Positions 50,301-58,953 of a stretch of 64,000 bases of DNA are shown here, piece after piece. Below the pieces are notes generated by a model. The model saw nothing but the letters and a program-made list of their open reading frames with translations, searched no databases and was not told the origin of the DNA. Within the stretch, counting starts at the first letter, position 1. Each line of letters begins with the position of its first letter. Position numbers and translations under genes: made by a program. Source of the stretch: Anaerolineales bacterium (lineage in GTDB: Bacteria > Chloroflexota > Anaerolineae > Anaerolineales > Villigracilaceae); NCBI GenBank assembly GCA_030834895.1, contig JAUQXA010000070.1, positions 1 through 64,000 of the forward strand, given 5' to 3'.

Positions 50301-50645
50301 ATGTATCCTCAAATTGCTGTCACTGAACTTGGCGAAAAGCTTAAGTCAGAAGAGAAATTCATTCTTTTGGATGTGCGCGAGCTGTCAGAGTTGAACCAGG
50401 CCAAGATAACGGATCCCAGGCTCGAGGTTGTGCCCATGAGCCTCCTCGCACGGAAGGGAATCAAGGCATTGTCCGAGGCGGCCCGTTCCCAGCAAATCCC
50501 TGTCTACGTTTTATGTCATCATGGCAACCGTAGTTCACAGGCGACCATGTGGCTCATCAAGCAGGGACATAAAAACATCTTCAATGTCAGCGGGGGAATT
50601 GATGCATACGCCCAAAAGGTCGATCCTTCGGTCGGAATTTATTAA
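50301..50645 (+). CDS. Single-domain rhodanese
   Basis: A 114-residue rhodanese: FILLDVRE and active-site loop CHHGNRSS with the catalytic Cys, then GHKNIFNVSGGIDAY. A thiosulfate or persulfide sulfur transferase. AAGGAAAC precedes ATG. Stands alone. Confidence 0.88.
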   Translation: MYPQIAVTELGEKLKSEEKFILLDVRELSELNQAKITDPRLEVVPMSLLARKGIKALSEAARSQQIPVYVLCHHGNRSSQATMWLIKQGHKNIFNVSGGIDAYAQKVDPSVGIY

Positions 50646-50962
50646 ACCAGACTGCCACCCTTGCGGATGGCAGTCTTGGGGCGCTGTGGCAACTTTCGTT
50701 ATACAACGGGGAGGGTTGCCACAGCGCCGGGTTTACTGCTACTATTCATTGGCAACACCTCCTCCTTTCATAAAGATGGCGGAGATACTGTTTGCCCCTG
50801 TATGATGACGAAAGTATGTCACAAAACAAATCGGATGTCAATGGGGCGACTTGGACTCTCACAAAATTGTAATCTTCCGTTTCTGACAAATTGTGATACC
50901 TTTTGAGAGCCTCCGCCAGTACGCTTGGGCTATCCTTTGCGCAGCCTAATTAGGAGAAACAT
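50646..50962. other. Intergenic region with two inverted repeats
   Basis: 317 bp without a supported gene. AGACTGCCA/TGGCAGTCT (50649-50657 / 50668-50676) is hairpin-like but lacks a T run. GGCGCTGTGGCAA and its exact complement (50680-50692 / 50716-50728) enclose 23 bases. GGCAACACCTCC at 50751 also occurs at 43511. No clear promoter found for the next gene. Confidence 0.5.
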
Positions 50963-52555
50963 ATGAAAAACAATCCGTACAAACTCTGGATTCCCGTATT
51001 TGCCCTCGGCTGGCTCTTTGATTTCCTGTTTTGGAAAATGAAACCCGGCGTCAATTTTGCGATTTTTGCGACAACCTGTTTGGTCGTTGCCTTCTATCTT
51101 TTATTGAGCGGCGGGCTTCGCCCAAACCGACTCAGCCTCATCCTGATTCCGCTCTTCGGCTTTTTCGCGGCTGTGACTTTCCTCCGTGCCGAGCCAATGA
51201 CGACATTCCTCGCCTACACTTTCACCCTGCTGACCATGACCCTGCTTGCGGTGACCTACCTCGGCGGACGTTGGATTCAGTACACCCTTGCCGACTACCT
51301 GGGCAAGTCCCTGCAATTGGTGGGGAGCATGCTCGCGCGCCCGATCGGTTTTATGACCGAGGTCCGCAAGGAACAGACAGAGGCTGGCATTCAACTTCCG
51401 AAGCGAAATATCTGGCCTGTGGTGCGCGGCATCGTAATTGCCCTGCCGATCATTGCGATCTTTGCCTCCCTGCTTGCCTCGGCGGATGTGGTTTTCGGTC
51501 AGCGGCTCGAAGACTTGATCAACTGGTTCAACATCGAAAACCTGCCTGAGTTGATCTTCCGCTTTATTTATATTCTGGTCATCGGGTACGCGCTCGCGGG
51601 AGTTGTCCTGCACGCGGCAACCCAGTCGAAGGATGAGAAACTTGCCAATGAAGACAAACCGCTTATCCCGCCGTTTCTTGGCAATGTGGAAGCCACAATC
51701 GTTTTGGGAAGCGTGGTCGCGCTCTTCGCCGCTTTCGTGGTGGTCCAGTTCCAATATTTCTTTGGCGGTGCGACCAACATCAACGTGGAAGGTTACACCT
51801 ACGCCGAGTATGCCCGCCGCGGATTTGGCGAACTGGTGGCTGTGGCGTTCTTTGCCTTGCTTATGCTGCTCACTTTGAGCGCCGTCACCAAACGTGAGAC
51901 CGAGGCACAGCGTCGTCTCTTCTCGGGGCTGGGCGTGGCGCTTGTGGTTCTTCTGCTGGTGATGTTGTTCTCGGCTTTCAAACGTCTTGGCTTGTATGAG
52001 GAAGCCTACGGTTTCTCGCGCTTGCGGACCTATACTCATGTCTTCCTGATCTGGATCGGACTGTTGTTGGTCGCCACGATTGCGCTTGAAATTCTGCGCA
52101 AAGAGCGGGTGTTCACTTTCGCCATGTTGATTGCCTCGTTCGGCTTCGCTGCTTCCCTCCCAATTTTGAATGTTGACGCTTTCATTGTGCGCCAAAACAT
52201 CCAACGCGAGATTCATCCACAGGTGGATACCGTGGGGTTGGATGCCCAATATTTCCTCGACCTCTCGGATGATGCTGTGCCGGCACTGGTATCGGCTTAT
52301 CGAAATCCAACTCTGCCCGATTCAGTCCACGAGAAAATCGGTGCTTCCTTGGTGTGTATCCGCTACCAACGTGGATTGGACGAACGCAAACTGGGCTGGC
52401 AGTCTTTCCACTTTGCGACATTCAACGCGGATAAGGCATTTATTTCCGTCAAGAAGGACCTCATTGGATTCACAGTTGACGATACCAAATATCCTGTCAT
52501 GGTGACAACGCCATCAGGTGAAGAGTTCAACTGCTCGCCATATTACTACGATTAG
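50963..52555 (+). CDS. DUF4173 (DUF4153-like) membrane protein
   Basis: A 530-residue protein with about 11 helices and the DUF4173 core: LASADVVFGQRLEDL, FQYFFGG, and GYTYAEYARRGFGELVAV. C-terminal ~150 residues are a soluble domain with FDADKAFISVKKD-type motif. Function unknown. AGGAG precedes the ATG. Confidence 0.85.
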   Translation: MKNNPYKLWIPVFALGWLFDFLFWKMKPGVNFAIFATTCLVVAFYLLLSGGLRPNRLSLILIPLFGFFAAVTFLRAEPMTTFLAYTFTLLTMTLLAVTYLGGRWIQYTLADYLGKSLQLVGSMLARPIGFMTEVRKEQTEAGIQLPKRNIWPVVRGIVIALPIIAIFASLLASADVVFGQRLEDLINWFNIENLPELIFRFIYILVIGYALAGVVLHAATQSKDEKLANEDKPLIPPFLGNVEATIVLGSVVALFAAFVVVQFQYFFGGATNINVEGYTYAEYARRGFGELVAVAFFALLMLLTLSAVTKRETEAQRRLFSGLGVALVVLLLVMLFSAFKRLGLYEEAYGFSRLRTYTHVFLIWIGLLLVATIALEILRKERVFTFAMLIASFGFAASLPILNVDAFIVRQNIQREIHPQVDTVGLDAQYFLDLSDDAVPALVSAYRNPTLPDSVHEKIGASLVCIRYQRGLDERKLGWQSFHFATFNADKAFISVKKDLIGFTVDDTKYPVMVTTPSGEEFNCSPYYYD

Positions 52556-52582
52556 TCCCCGCAAAAGCTGAAGAGATATACA

Positions 52583-52612
52583 AAAAAGAGCCGAGATATC
52601 TCGGCTCTTTTT
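52583..52612. terminator. Perfect palindromic bidirectional terminator
   Basis: AAAAAGAGCCGAGAT and its exact complement, 15 bp each, between converging genes. Confidence 0.93.
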
Positions 52613-52615
52613 GCC

Positions 52616-52939
52616 TTAAAAATGCGGGGTGACTTTTGCGGCAAGTTTCTCTTTCGGCTGGAAACCCGTCAGGCGTTCCTTGATCGCGCCACCCTTGAAA
52701 AGCATCAGGGTGGGAATGCCCATTACGCCGTACTGCATCATGATATTGGGGTTCTGGTCCGCATCGAGCTTCACCACCTTGACCTTGCCTTCCCATTCAC
52801 CCGCCAGTTGCTTCACGATCGGCTCGATCATTTTGCATGGCTGGCACCAGGTCGCGGTGAAATCCACCAGCACGGGTAGGTCCGCGCCGATCACTTCCTG
52901 TTGAAAGTCTGTTTCGGTTACATATTTAACATCTGTCAT
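52616..52939 (-). CDS. trxA: Thioredoxin
   Basis: A 107-residue thioredoxin with FTATWCQPCKMI (Gln in place of the usual Gly in WCGPC) and cis-Pro in GIPTLMLF. General disulfide reductase of the cytoplasm. GGAGGC-type site before ATG. Confidence 0.94.
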   Translation of the reverse strand: MTDVKYVTETDFQQEVIGADLPVLVDFTATWCQPCKMIEPIVKQLAGEWEGKVKVVKLDADQNPNIMMQYGVMGIPTLMLFKGGAIKERLTGFQPKEKLAAKVTPHF

Positions 52940-53059
52940 ATTGGCCTCCAGCTAGATAGACGTTGTGTTGACCGCCGTTATTACATCGACATCCAAAATG
53001 AGAAATTCGAGTTTGAATTAAATCAATTTTGAGCAATAATAGGAGTGGAGGAAGATGCC

Positions 53060-54349
53060 ATGATTCAAGAATCCCCGCTCATCATTCCAGTTTTTGACCT
53101 TGTCATATGCCTCTCGCAGGCGGTCGACCTTGTCAGCCCGCTGGTGGCGGACCATCACAAACGGACGGCGCAGATCGCCTATGGGTTGGGGATGCAGATG
53201 AAACTCCCCGAAGCCGAACTGCACGACCTGATCATCGCCGCTGCCCTGCACGATGTGGGCGGACTCACCTGCAAGGACCGCCTGCTTACCCTCGACTTTG
53301 AATATCAGGACCCCTATGGACATTCGATAATGGGGTACCTGCTTCTGAAGACTTTTTCCCCGTTCCGTGTCCCTGCCGATATTGTCCGCTTTCATCACGT
53401 GCCATGGATGAACGGAGAAGGCGCAGTTTTTGATGGACTGCCTGTGCCGCGTACCAGTCACATCCTGCAATTGGCAGACCGGGTGGCGGTGTTGCTCGAT
53501 GTCAACAGGGATGTACTGGAGCAAGTGGATGGCGTCTTGGAGAAGATCCGCTCGCAGGCGGGGGAGCGTTTTGTCCCCGAGCAGGTGCAGGCGTTGGAAG
53601 CACTGGCGGAGAAGGAAGCCTTCTGGCTGGATGCTGTCTATTTGCAGCATCTCAACGTCCTGAGTCGACGTCTGAGGTGGGAGGAGATGCACATCACCGA
53701 AGATGAGTTCTTCGGGCTGACCAATCTCTTCCGCCGCATCATCGACTTTCGCAGTCAGTTCACCGCCTCGCATTCGGCGGGGGTGGCGGCTGCAGCTGAA
53801 CTCCTCGCCAACCGTTGCGGATTCTCGATCACAGACTGCCGCATGATCCATCTCGCCGGGTTGATGCATGACCTCGGCAAACTGGCTGTCCCAGCCGAGA
53901 TTTTGGAGAAGCCGGATAAACTGACGAGGGAGGAATTTGCAGTGATGCGCCGTCATACCTACTACACGTTCCACCTGCTTGAGCCGCTCAAAGTGCTGGA
54001 TGTGATCCGTATCTGGGCATCCTTCCACCACGAGCGGATGGACGGTCATGGGTATCCATTCCATCTCGTCGAGAATGAATTACCCCTTGGCTCGCGCATC
54101 GTCTCTGTAGCGGATATTTTTACCGCGCTGACGGAGGATCGCCCGTATCGCAAAGGGATGAGTGGCGAAAAGGCGTACCGTGTCCTGTCGGATGCCGCCT
54201 CCCAGCATCGGCTGGACAGAGAGGTGGTGGATGTCCTGTCCGAGCATCTTGACGAGGTTGACGAAGCGCGGCGCATTGCACAGGCTTCAGCATTGGATGA
54301 GTATCACAAGTTCATCGCCACTGCTGAGGAGTTGACGGTCAAGGTGTGA
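53060..54349 (+). CDS. Double HD-domain protein, HD-GYP-like
   Basis: A 429-residue protein with two HD modules. First half: AQIAYGLGMQM, ALHDVGG and FHHVPWMNGEG. Second half: LAGLMHDLGKLAVPAEILEKP, HTYYTFHLL, FHHERMDGHGYPF, and VADIFTALTEDRPYR, which is the HD-GYP pattern (HHERxDGxGYP), suggesting cyclic-di-GMP phosphodiesterase activity. The first module lacks the GYP. ATG 53060 follows GGAGG; an upstream GTG is less likely. Confidence 0.85.
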   Translation: MIQESPLIIPVFDLVICLSQAVDLVSPLVADHHKRTAQIAYGLGMQMKLPEAELHDLIIAAALHDVGGLTCKDRLLTLDFEYQDPYGHSIMGYLLLKTFSPFRVPADIVRFHHVPWMNGEGAVFDGLPVPRTSHILQLADRVAVLLDVNRDVLEQVDGVLEKIRSQAGERFVPEQVQALEALAEKEAFWLDAVYLQHLNVLSRRLRWEEMHITEDEFFGLTNLFRRIIDFRSQFTASHSAGVAAAAELLANRCGFSITDCRMIHLAGLMHDLGKLAVPAEILEKPDKLTREEFAVMRRHTYYTFHLLEPLKVLDVIRIWASFHHERMDGHGYPFHLVENELPLGSRIVSVADIFTALTEDRPYRKGMSGEKAYRVLSDAASQHRLDREVVDVLSEHLDEVDEARRIAQASALDEYHKFIATAEELTVKV

Positions 54350-54641
54350 GGGAGTTCAGGAGAAATAGATTAAAAAAAGCTCATAAAAACCGTTGCGTAA
54401 CCGTTTGAGTGGCGTAGGGGATGCGTCAAGCATAATTTTTAGGCAGGTGATAAAGTTAACTTCGTAAGGTGACTTCTCTTCTCCTCCTAAGCAAAAATTG
54501 AAAGAGCCGGCCTGGAGACCCGGCTCTTTCAATTTAATAATGTTTTGATTTTTTCTGCCACCGTGGAACGCGCAGTGTCCCTCGCGACCACCGCTATTTG
54601 GAGATGTTTTGAGGTGATAAATTGGATGATGGAGTGGGAGA
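54350..54641. other. Intergenic region
   Basis: 292 bp between converging genes. It contains a 16-bp stem hairpin (next entry) and a pair of AACCGTTGCGTAACCGTTT words at 54388-54406. Nothing else recognised. Confidence 0.5.
54495..54535. terminator. Bidirectional terminator-like hairpin
   Basis: AAATTGAAAGAGCCGG and its exact complement form a 16-bp stem with a 9-base loop. Confidence 0.85.
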
Positions 54642-56159
54642 TCAGGGTATGTAATATCTCAACATTAGAGTTGGCTTATTTGCATCATCCGCATCCCCGC
54701 TGTAGAACTTGATATGGTCTGCCTGTTTATCATTGCCATCATCCCTGTCGTATCTCAGACGGAATTGTGTCCTTCCTGAAAGGTTAATATTTGGAAGCGC
54801 GGACGAATCAAGGACTGCAATATACCAGCCGTGAACCGGCTTGTTATCAAATACACCTGCCTCAATACAATTCTCCCCTCCCTGAAAGTCGGTTGGTTGC
54901 AGTTTTACGGAAGAGCCAAAGTGTGAACAAACATCCACCTTTAATTGTAGGCGCTTGGAGAATGGGTTGCCCATATAACTTTCCAGCTTGACCTTTAATT
55001 TAATGGATGTGATTAATGCATTATCCGGCAAACCGGAGGTGTTGAAGGAAAGAAATCCACGATATTGATGATTCGATGAGTCGTCCCCAACGGTAAAGGT
55101 TGTAGAGGAAGTGTCAACTTCGCATCCTGTGTCGCTCCTTTCCAAACATTCCCGTATCATGCCGTCGTTGATGCCATTCGAAGTAAACAACCGGTAGCCC
55201 ATGAGATTCCAACCCAACAGTTTTGGCTTTCGCGTGGCGCTGAAAACTCCCCAATAGGGTTCGACTGACGAACCGGTTTTTGATAGCTGGTCGAACCCTT
55301 CAAAGTAGATAAAGCGAACATCTGTTTTTGCAAGTTCGCGGTAATACAGATCGTGGTTTTTCTCGGACAATCCATACGCGCCCGAAGTGGGCAGACCAAC
55401 CTCCTTGAAAAGCACGAAGTGGCCCGTACTTTCGACCATGTCGTCATAGCGCGTCGTTTGCCATTCAACAGCATTCAGCGGGTACTTTGTGCTGTGCCAG
55501 TAGGGATGCGCATTTGGGAAAAGCCAGTCGCCTACGAATAAAAGTTCCGGATGGAGGGAATAATCATCGATTTCCTCCGATGTGGCAACCGGTTTACCGG
55601 TACTGATCCGGAGGTCTGATATGGCAGAACACAGATCCGGGATTGTGTACCTGTCCCGCTTTGTGTAAAGTCCCTCGTTCCCGATCCCATACCCCACCAG
55701 AATGGGGAGGCTGGACGCATTCCTGGCATTATTAAGTTCGTTTTGACTTGAGGGATTCCAAATGCCCATGATCAACCCCTGATACCCCAGGGATTGTGCC
55801 ATGGTTGGCAATGCTTTTCCCATAATGCCGGCGGAGCCATAAGTGACGAGACCACTGAATCCGGCTTTTTTTAGGACCATCAAGTCCTTGTAAATGGACT
55901 CAATGGTTAGCGCATAAGAATCCTGACTTGAAATTGCGTTGGGAGAACTATAAGCGACCCACCTTATGGCGCTGGCTTTCGCAATCCATTCCTCGTCCAC
56001 AGGGACACTGCAATTTGACGGGAAGCCTTCAGGGGTTACCGCCCCCCGCATTTTTTCGGGAGAGTAGTATATGAACATGGGCGCACGAGAGGTGGGTATG
56101 GCATCCAAGTAGATGAATACCACGATCAGCCAGAGGACTTTGAACAGCCTGTGTTTTAT
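54642..56159 (-). CDS. GH17-like secreted protein with DNRLRE/CBM96-type C-terminal domain; possible ATA start
   Basis: About 505 residues. A GH17-like barrel (about 40-330) has WVAYSSPN, VGYGIGNEGL (putative acid Glu) and HFVLFKEVGLPTSG (putative nucleophile Glu), YFEGFDQ. The C-terminal ~150 residues (YRGFLSFNTSGLPDNALI) form a beta domain of the DNRLRE/CBM96 kind. No ATG precedes the membrane anchor; AGGAGG sits 5 bases before an in-frame ATA (56159), giving KHRLFKVLWLIVVFIYL as an anchor. GTG 56123 is the fallback and would lose it. Probable outer-face glucan hydrolase. Confidence 0.6.
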   Translation of the reverse strand: MKHRLFKVLWLIVVFIYLDAIPTSRAPMFIYYSPEKMRGAVTPEGFPSNCSVPVDEEWIAKASAIRWVAYSSPNAISSQDSYALTIESIYKDLMVLKKAGFSGLVTYGSAGIMGKALPTMAQSLGYQGLIMGIWNPSSQNELNNARNASSLPILVGYGIGNEGLYTKRDRYTIPDLCSAISDLRISTGKPVATSEEIDDYSLHPELLFVGDWLFPNAHPYWHSTKYPLNAVEWQTTRYDDMVESTGHFVLFKEVGLPTSGAYGLSEKNHDLYYRELAKTDVRFIYFEGFDQLSKTGSSVEPYWGVFSATRKPKLLGWNLMGYRLFTSNGINDGMIRECLERSDTGCEVDTSSTTFTVGDDSSNHQYRGFLSFNTSGLPDNALITSIKLKVKLESYMGNPFSKRLQLKVDVCSHFGSSVKLQPTDFQGGENCIEAGVFDNKPVHGWYIAVLDSSALPNINLSGRTQFRLRYDRDDGNDKQADHIKFYSGDADDANKPTLMLRYYIP

Positions 56160-56403
56160 ATGGACCTCCTGAATGTTGCCGGACTTCCTTCTCCGATGGG
56201 CTGGAAGATGTCCACCTTATCTTATCATGGTCAGTTTTCAGGCTCAATCAATTTTGGTAAACAAACAGCCTACGAATAAGCTACGATGCCCCCACCGCAG
56301 GCAGGGATGGAGGGACGAAAATGGTTTGCCCGCCTGGATTTCACATATAATTAGAAGGTGCAAGATTAGCGAATTATCTTTAGCAGTACCAAAGGAGAGC
56401 CAA

Positions 56404-56619
56404 ATGGAAACATACCCCTGTCCCAAGTGCAATACAGTGATGGATGAAGGTTATATGAGTTGGTCCGGGAGCGGATCATCCGGTTATGTATCCAAAAAGC
56501 AGACGGGGATGCTCAGAACGGTGACAAAAATCACTCTGGCGCATGCCTGCCCGAACTGCGGTTACGTTGAGATGTATCTCGACCCGCAGGAATTGAAGCC
56601 AAAAATATCGGGTAAGTAA
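56404..56619 (+). CDS. Small zinc-ribbon protein
   Basis: A 71-residue protein with two zinc-knuckle CxxC motifs (YPCPKCNTVMDEGY and HACPNCGYVEMY), a Gly/Ser turn and a basic middle. AAAGGAG lies 7 bases before ATG. Similar small proteins are widespread; function unknown. A longer upstream frame is unsupported. Confidence 0.75.
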   Translation: METYPCPKCNTVMDEGYMSWSGSGSSGYVSKKQTGMLRTVTKITLAHACPNCGYVEMYLDPQELKPKISGK

Positions 56620-56639
56620 ACCGGTGCCCTGTTAATTTG

Positions 56640-56888
56640 AAACCGCCTCTTTAATTTTCCCCACCACTGCGAGCGGACTCCTCATCACCTCATCATTCCG
56701 ACCCCCACCCGTCCTCCCCCAAATCCGACATTGAGACTTTCAATAATTATCTAGAACTTTTATTGTCGTATTTGGGGAGGTGCTCCGCGAAGCGGGCGGA
56801 GGGGGCAAGTCGTGGACATCGCCATCCACTTCAATGACCAACCCCGCCCGATGACAGTAAAAATCGACGATGAATCCCGCAATGACCT
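56640..56888 (-). pseudogene. Decayed DUF559 endonuclease gene, split by a stem-loop element
   Basis: Minus strand reads GFIVDFYCHRAGLVIEVDGD (core of DUF559/Vsr-like nucleases, with D-x-C and E-V-D) up to VHD, then an inserted GC-rich element (56701-56806), then RNDEVMRSPLAVVGKIKEAV, the family's C-terminus. The 5' part is missing. Confidence 0.65.
56701..56806. repeat. Stem-loop element A inserted in a DUF559 relic
   Basis: CCCCCACCCGTCCTCCCCCAAAT ends (shown by CCCGTCCTCCCCCAAAT) and ATTTGGGGAGGTG...GGCGGAGGGGG form inverted arms with an A/T-rich middle. The same arms recur at 59704-59775, also inside a DUF559 gene. Confidence 0.75.
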
Positions 56889-56917
56889 GCTGTTATGAAT
56901 TGAAGTAAAATGTGACC

Positions 56918-57211
56918 ATGAGATTCGAATGGGATCCCGCCAAAGCAGCGAGTAATATCCGCAAGCATGGTGTCAGTTTCGATGAAGCAGTCACCGTTTT
57001 CAAAGACCCACTCGCGTTTATCTTCGACGATGAGACCCATTCGGAGCAGGAACATCGCGAAATCATCATTGGCGCGTCCGCTTTGCGGCGAATGATTTTG
57101 GTTTGCTTTGTGGAAAGACTGGAAAATATTATTCGAATTATCAGTGCCCGTCCAGTGACGCGGCAGGAAATCAAAGACTATGAAGAAAACGCCCACACCC
57201 AAACCCCGTAA
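56918..57211 (+). CDS. brnT: BrnT-family toxin
   Basis: A 97-residue BrnT: MRFEWDPAKAASNIRKHGVSF is the family start (shown by FEWDPAKAASNIRKHG), then FDEAVTVF and a C-terminal ISARPVTRQEIKDYEE. BrnT is a ribonuclease toxin of type II systems. No clear ribosome-binding site; TAAAAT at 56906-56911 lies 6 bases before ATG, hinting at a leaderless transcript. The antitoxin overlaps by 32 bp. Confidence 0.88.
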   Translation: MRFEWDPAKAASNIRKHGVSFDEAVTVFKDPLAFIFDDETHSEQEHREIIIGASALRRMILVCFVERLENIIRIISARPVTRQEIKDYEENAHTQTP

Positions 57212-57416
57212 AGTCCAGGAAATGGCTCCCGAATATCGCTTTGACTATAAAAAGGCGAAGCCCAACCGTTTTGCCGAACGGATGAAAAAGGAACCGCTGG
57301 TCGTTATGATTGAGCCAGATGTTGCGAAAGTTTTCACCTCGGCAGAACAGGTAAACAAAGCATTACGCGCTTTGATCTCAGCCATGCCAGAAGAACTTCT
57401 AGAAACCACAAAGTAA
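57180..57416 (+). CDS. brnA: BrnA-like antitoxin
   Basis: A 78-residue protein: FDYKKAKPNRFAERMKKEPLVVMIEPDVAKVF-type (motif YKKAKPNRFAER) then SAEQVNKALRALI, a ribbon-helix-helix DNA-binding arrangement as in BrnA/COG5304. Overlaps brnT by 32 bp, so the pair is co-translated. A terminator follows at 57419-57449. Confidence 0.82.
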   Translation: MKKTPTPKPRKVQEMAPEYRFDYKKAKPNRFAERMKKEPLVVMIEPDVAKVFTSAEQVNKALRALISAMPEELLETTK

Positions 57417-57418
57417 TC

Positions 57419-57449
57419 AAAAAGAGCGCCCATACTGGACGCTCTTTTT
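57419..57449 (+). terminator. Terminator after brnTA
   Basis: AAAAAGAGCG / CGCTCTTTTT, 10-bp stem with 11-base loop. Confidence 0.88.
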
Positions 57450-57454
57450 ATTTC

Positions 57455-57500
57455 TCGATCAACTCCCTAATTCTCCCCACCACTGCGGACCGCTCCGCAG
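57455..57500 (-). pseudogene. 3' relic of a DUF559 gene
   Basis: Minus strand reads RSAVVGRIRELIEK-stop, the typical C-terminus of DUF559 proteins, directly after the stop of the hypothetical gene at 57502. Nothing else of the gene is left. Confidence 0.5.
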
Positions 57501-57501
57501 C

Positions 57502-57891
57502 CTAATCCCACGGATAATCATACCAGCCCGAAAACTCATTGTAGATTTCATCGGCAATGCTGTAACGCTCGCCTCGCTTGCTGACTCTTTCGTATTCGAC
57601 GCCTGCATCCTTGAATAGCCTGTCTACAACATCATGGATTAATTCCTTGATGGAATCAGGGTCGCTTGTGTCTGTCGCATCAATCAACGACATGGCAACA
57701 GAATGTTCTTCTTCATTTCTGTGCTTTATCTGCGCGGACTTTCCCACTGCATACTCCAACATACCTGCCACAAGGACCGAGAGCCGATGTGTCCGCCCGT
57801 CAGGGACAAGTTCACGGAGCATATCCACCCATACAGCATAGGTTTCTTTTCCAACAACATCTTGAAGGCTTCTTTTGGATTTCTTTGGCAT
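57502..57891 (-). CDS. Hypothetical protein
   Basis: A 129-residue acidic protein with no recognised domain. It is Arg/Asp/Glu rich with a C-terminus EFSGWYDYPWD. Lies between two DUF559 relics and among toxin-antitoxin genes, so it may be part of the mobile island or an orphan partner. The start lies at ATG 57891, immediately upstream MPKKSKRS. Confidence 0.55.
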   Translation of the reverse strand: MPKKSKRSLQDVVGKETYAVWVDMLRELVPDGRTHRLSVLVAGMLEYAVGKSAQIKHRNEEEHSVAMSLIDATDTSDPDSIKELIHDVVDRLFKDAGVEYERVSKRGERYSIADEIYNEFSGWYDYPWD

Positions 57892-57892
57892 G

Positions 57893-58034
57893 GCTGTCTT
57901 CCTTACACAATTATGGCTTTGATTTTTTTGACCACAGATGGCAATTTTCCTGTCACCTCATCATTCCGAAACCTGACCACCCTCAACCCCACCGCGGACA
58001 ATCCCTTCTCCCACCGTTCATCTTCTGCCCACTC
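57893..58034 (-). pseudogene. 3' part of a DUF559 endonuclease gene
   Basis: Minus strand reads NDEWAEDERWEKGLSAVGLRV (core WAEDERWEKGLSAVGLRV) then RFRNDEV and KKIKAIIV-stop, matching the C-terminal third of DUF559 proteins. It overlaps the last codons of the AbiEii-like gene in another frame. No N-terminal or catalytic part remains. Confidence 0.6.
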
Positions 58035-58035
58035 A

Positions 58036-58953
58036 TCATTTCCATCCGTTTCCACGCGTCCATCGTTTTGGCGGCGATTCTTTCCCTTCCAGAACTTCGT
58101 AAAGCGGGTAATCCAGAAATTGCCAAATCCTCTTAACCACCGCTTTCAGGTCTTTAATGGCATCGTTTGTGAGTTTTCCTTTTTTCAAAAACAAATCCCA
58201 TTCGCCCTGCTTTGAAATCGCAAACGATTCCCGCAGTCCATATGGAATTTGATCTTCCAACTCTGTGGGACGATTGGCGAACGTGGCTCGAATGGCATTT
58301 GCCACAGAACGGCTTTCAAACTCGAATGTTTCTGTGAGTAGGTAGATGTCGTAGTAATCCTTCCATCGGCTGTTAGCGTCTGCAAAGCGAACCATTGCAT
58401 GGAATTTCTCGGAAATGATTGACTCTGGCGGATAGCCTTGGAGATGCGGCTTTTCCATGTCCGCAAGAATCACAGGATAATCCATTCTCAAAGTTTCAGA
58501 AACAAGTTCATCCGAAAAACCGATGTCCACCTGGATGGGCAATCTCATTTTTCCCAAATTGCCTGAAAATGTAATTCTGATTCCGCCGTGATTTGCTTCC
58601 ACTTGAGTTGGTGAGAGCCGCAATGATTCCATGTCGAAGAGAACGCCATCCTCAAGAAATGGAACAGACAATGCTTCACGAAATATTGACAGGATATCCT
58701 GTTGCATGTTTTCAGAGACGCCCAGAAAATCAATATCGCGCGTGGTTCTTCGCATGGGAATCCCCAACCCGTAAAACATCAAGCCGCCTTTGAGAATGAG
58801 GTTATTGACGTGACGAGTCTTGGATAGACGGTATAGGAAACGCTCCATCCCGTAGTATTGCAGAATTTCATTGAACGGCTGTCCGCTTTCATCTGCCTTG
58901 TTTTTCAGCCTTGCTTGAATAGACGCAGGGATGTTCTCGACTGTATGTTTCAT
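58036..58953 (-). CDS. abiEii: AbiEii-type nucleotidyltransferase toxin
   Basis: A 305-residue protein of the AbiEii/AbiGii family: LILKGGLMFYGLGI and RRTTRDIDFLG give the nucleotidyltransferase signature (GG...D-x-D), followed by SEKFHAMVRF and WKDYYDIYLL. These toxins act on tRNA ends or other RNA in type IV systems that defend against phage. It overlaps the antitoxin by 4 bp. The last residues are encoded by sequence shared with a DUF559 relic, so the C-terminus may be altered. Confidence 0.88.
   Translation of the reverse strand: MKHTVENIPASIQARLKNKADESGQPFNEILQYYGMERFLYRLSKTRHVNNLILKGGLMFYGLGIPMRRTTRDIDFLGVSENMQQDILSIFREALSVPFLEDGVLFDMESLRLSPTQVEANHGGIRITFSGNLGKMRLPIQVDIGFSDELVSETLRMDYPVILADMEKPHLQGYPPESIISEKFHAMVRFADANSRWKDYYDIYLLTETFEFESRSVANAIRATFANRPTELEDQIPYGLRESFAISKQGEWDLFLKKGKLTNDAIKDLKAVVKRIWQFLDYPLYEVLEGKESPPKRWTRGNGWK

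Noticed and set aside
51101-52249. 382-codon minus-strand ORF opposite the DUF4173 gene
   Set aside because: His/Glu/Gln-rich shadow typical of the complement of a hydrophobic protein.
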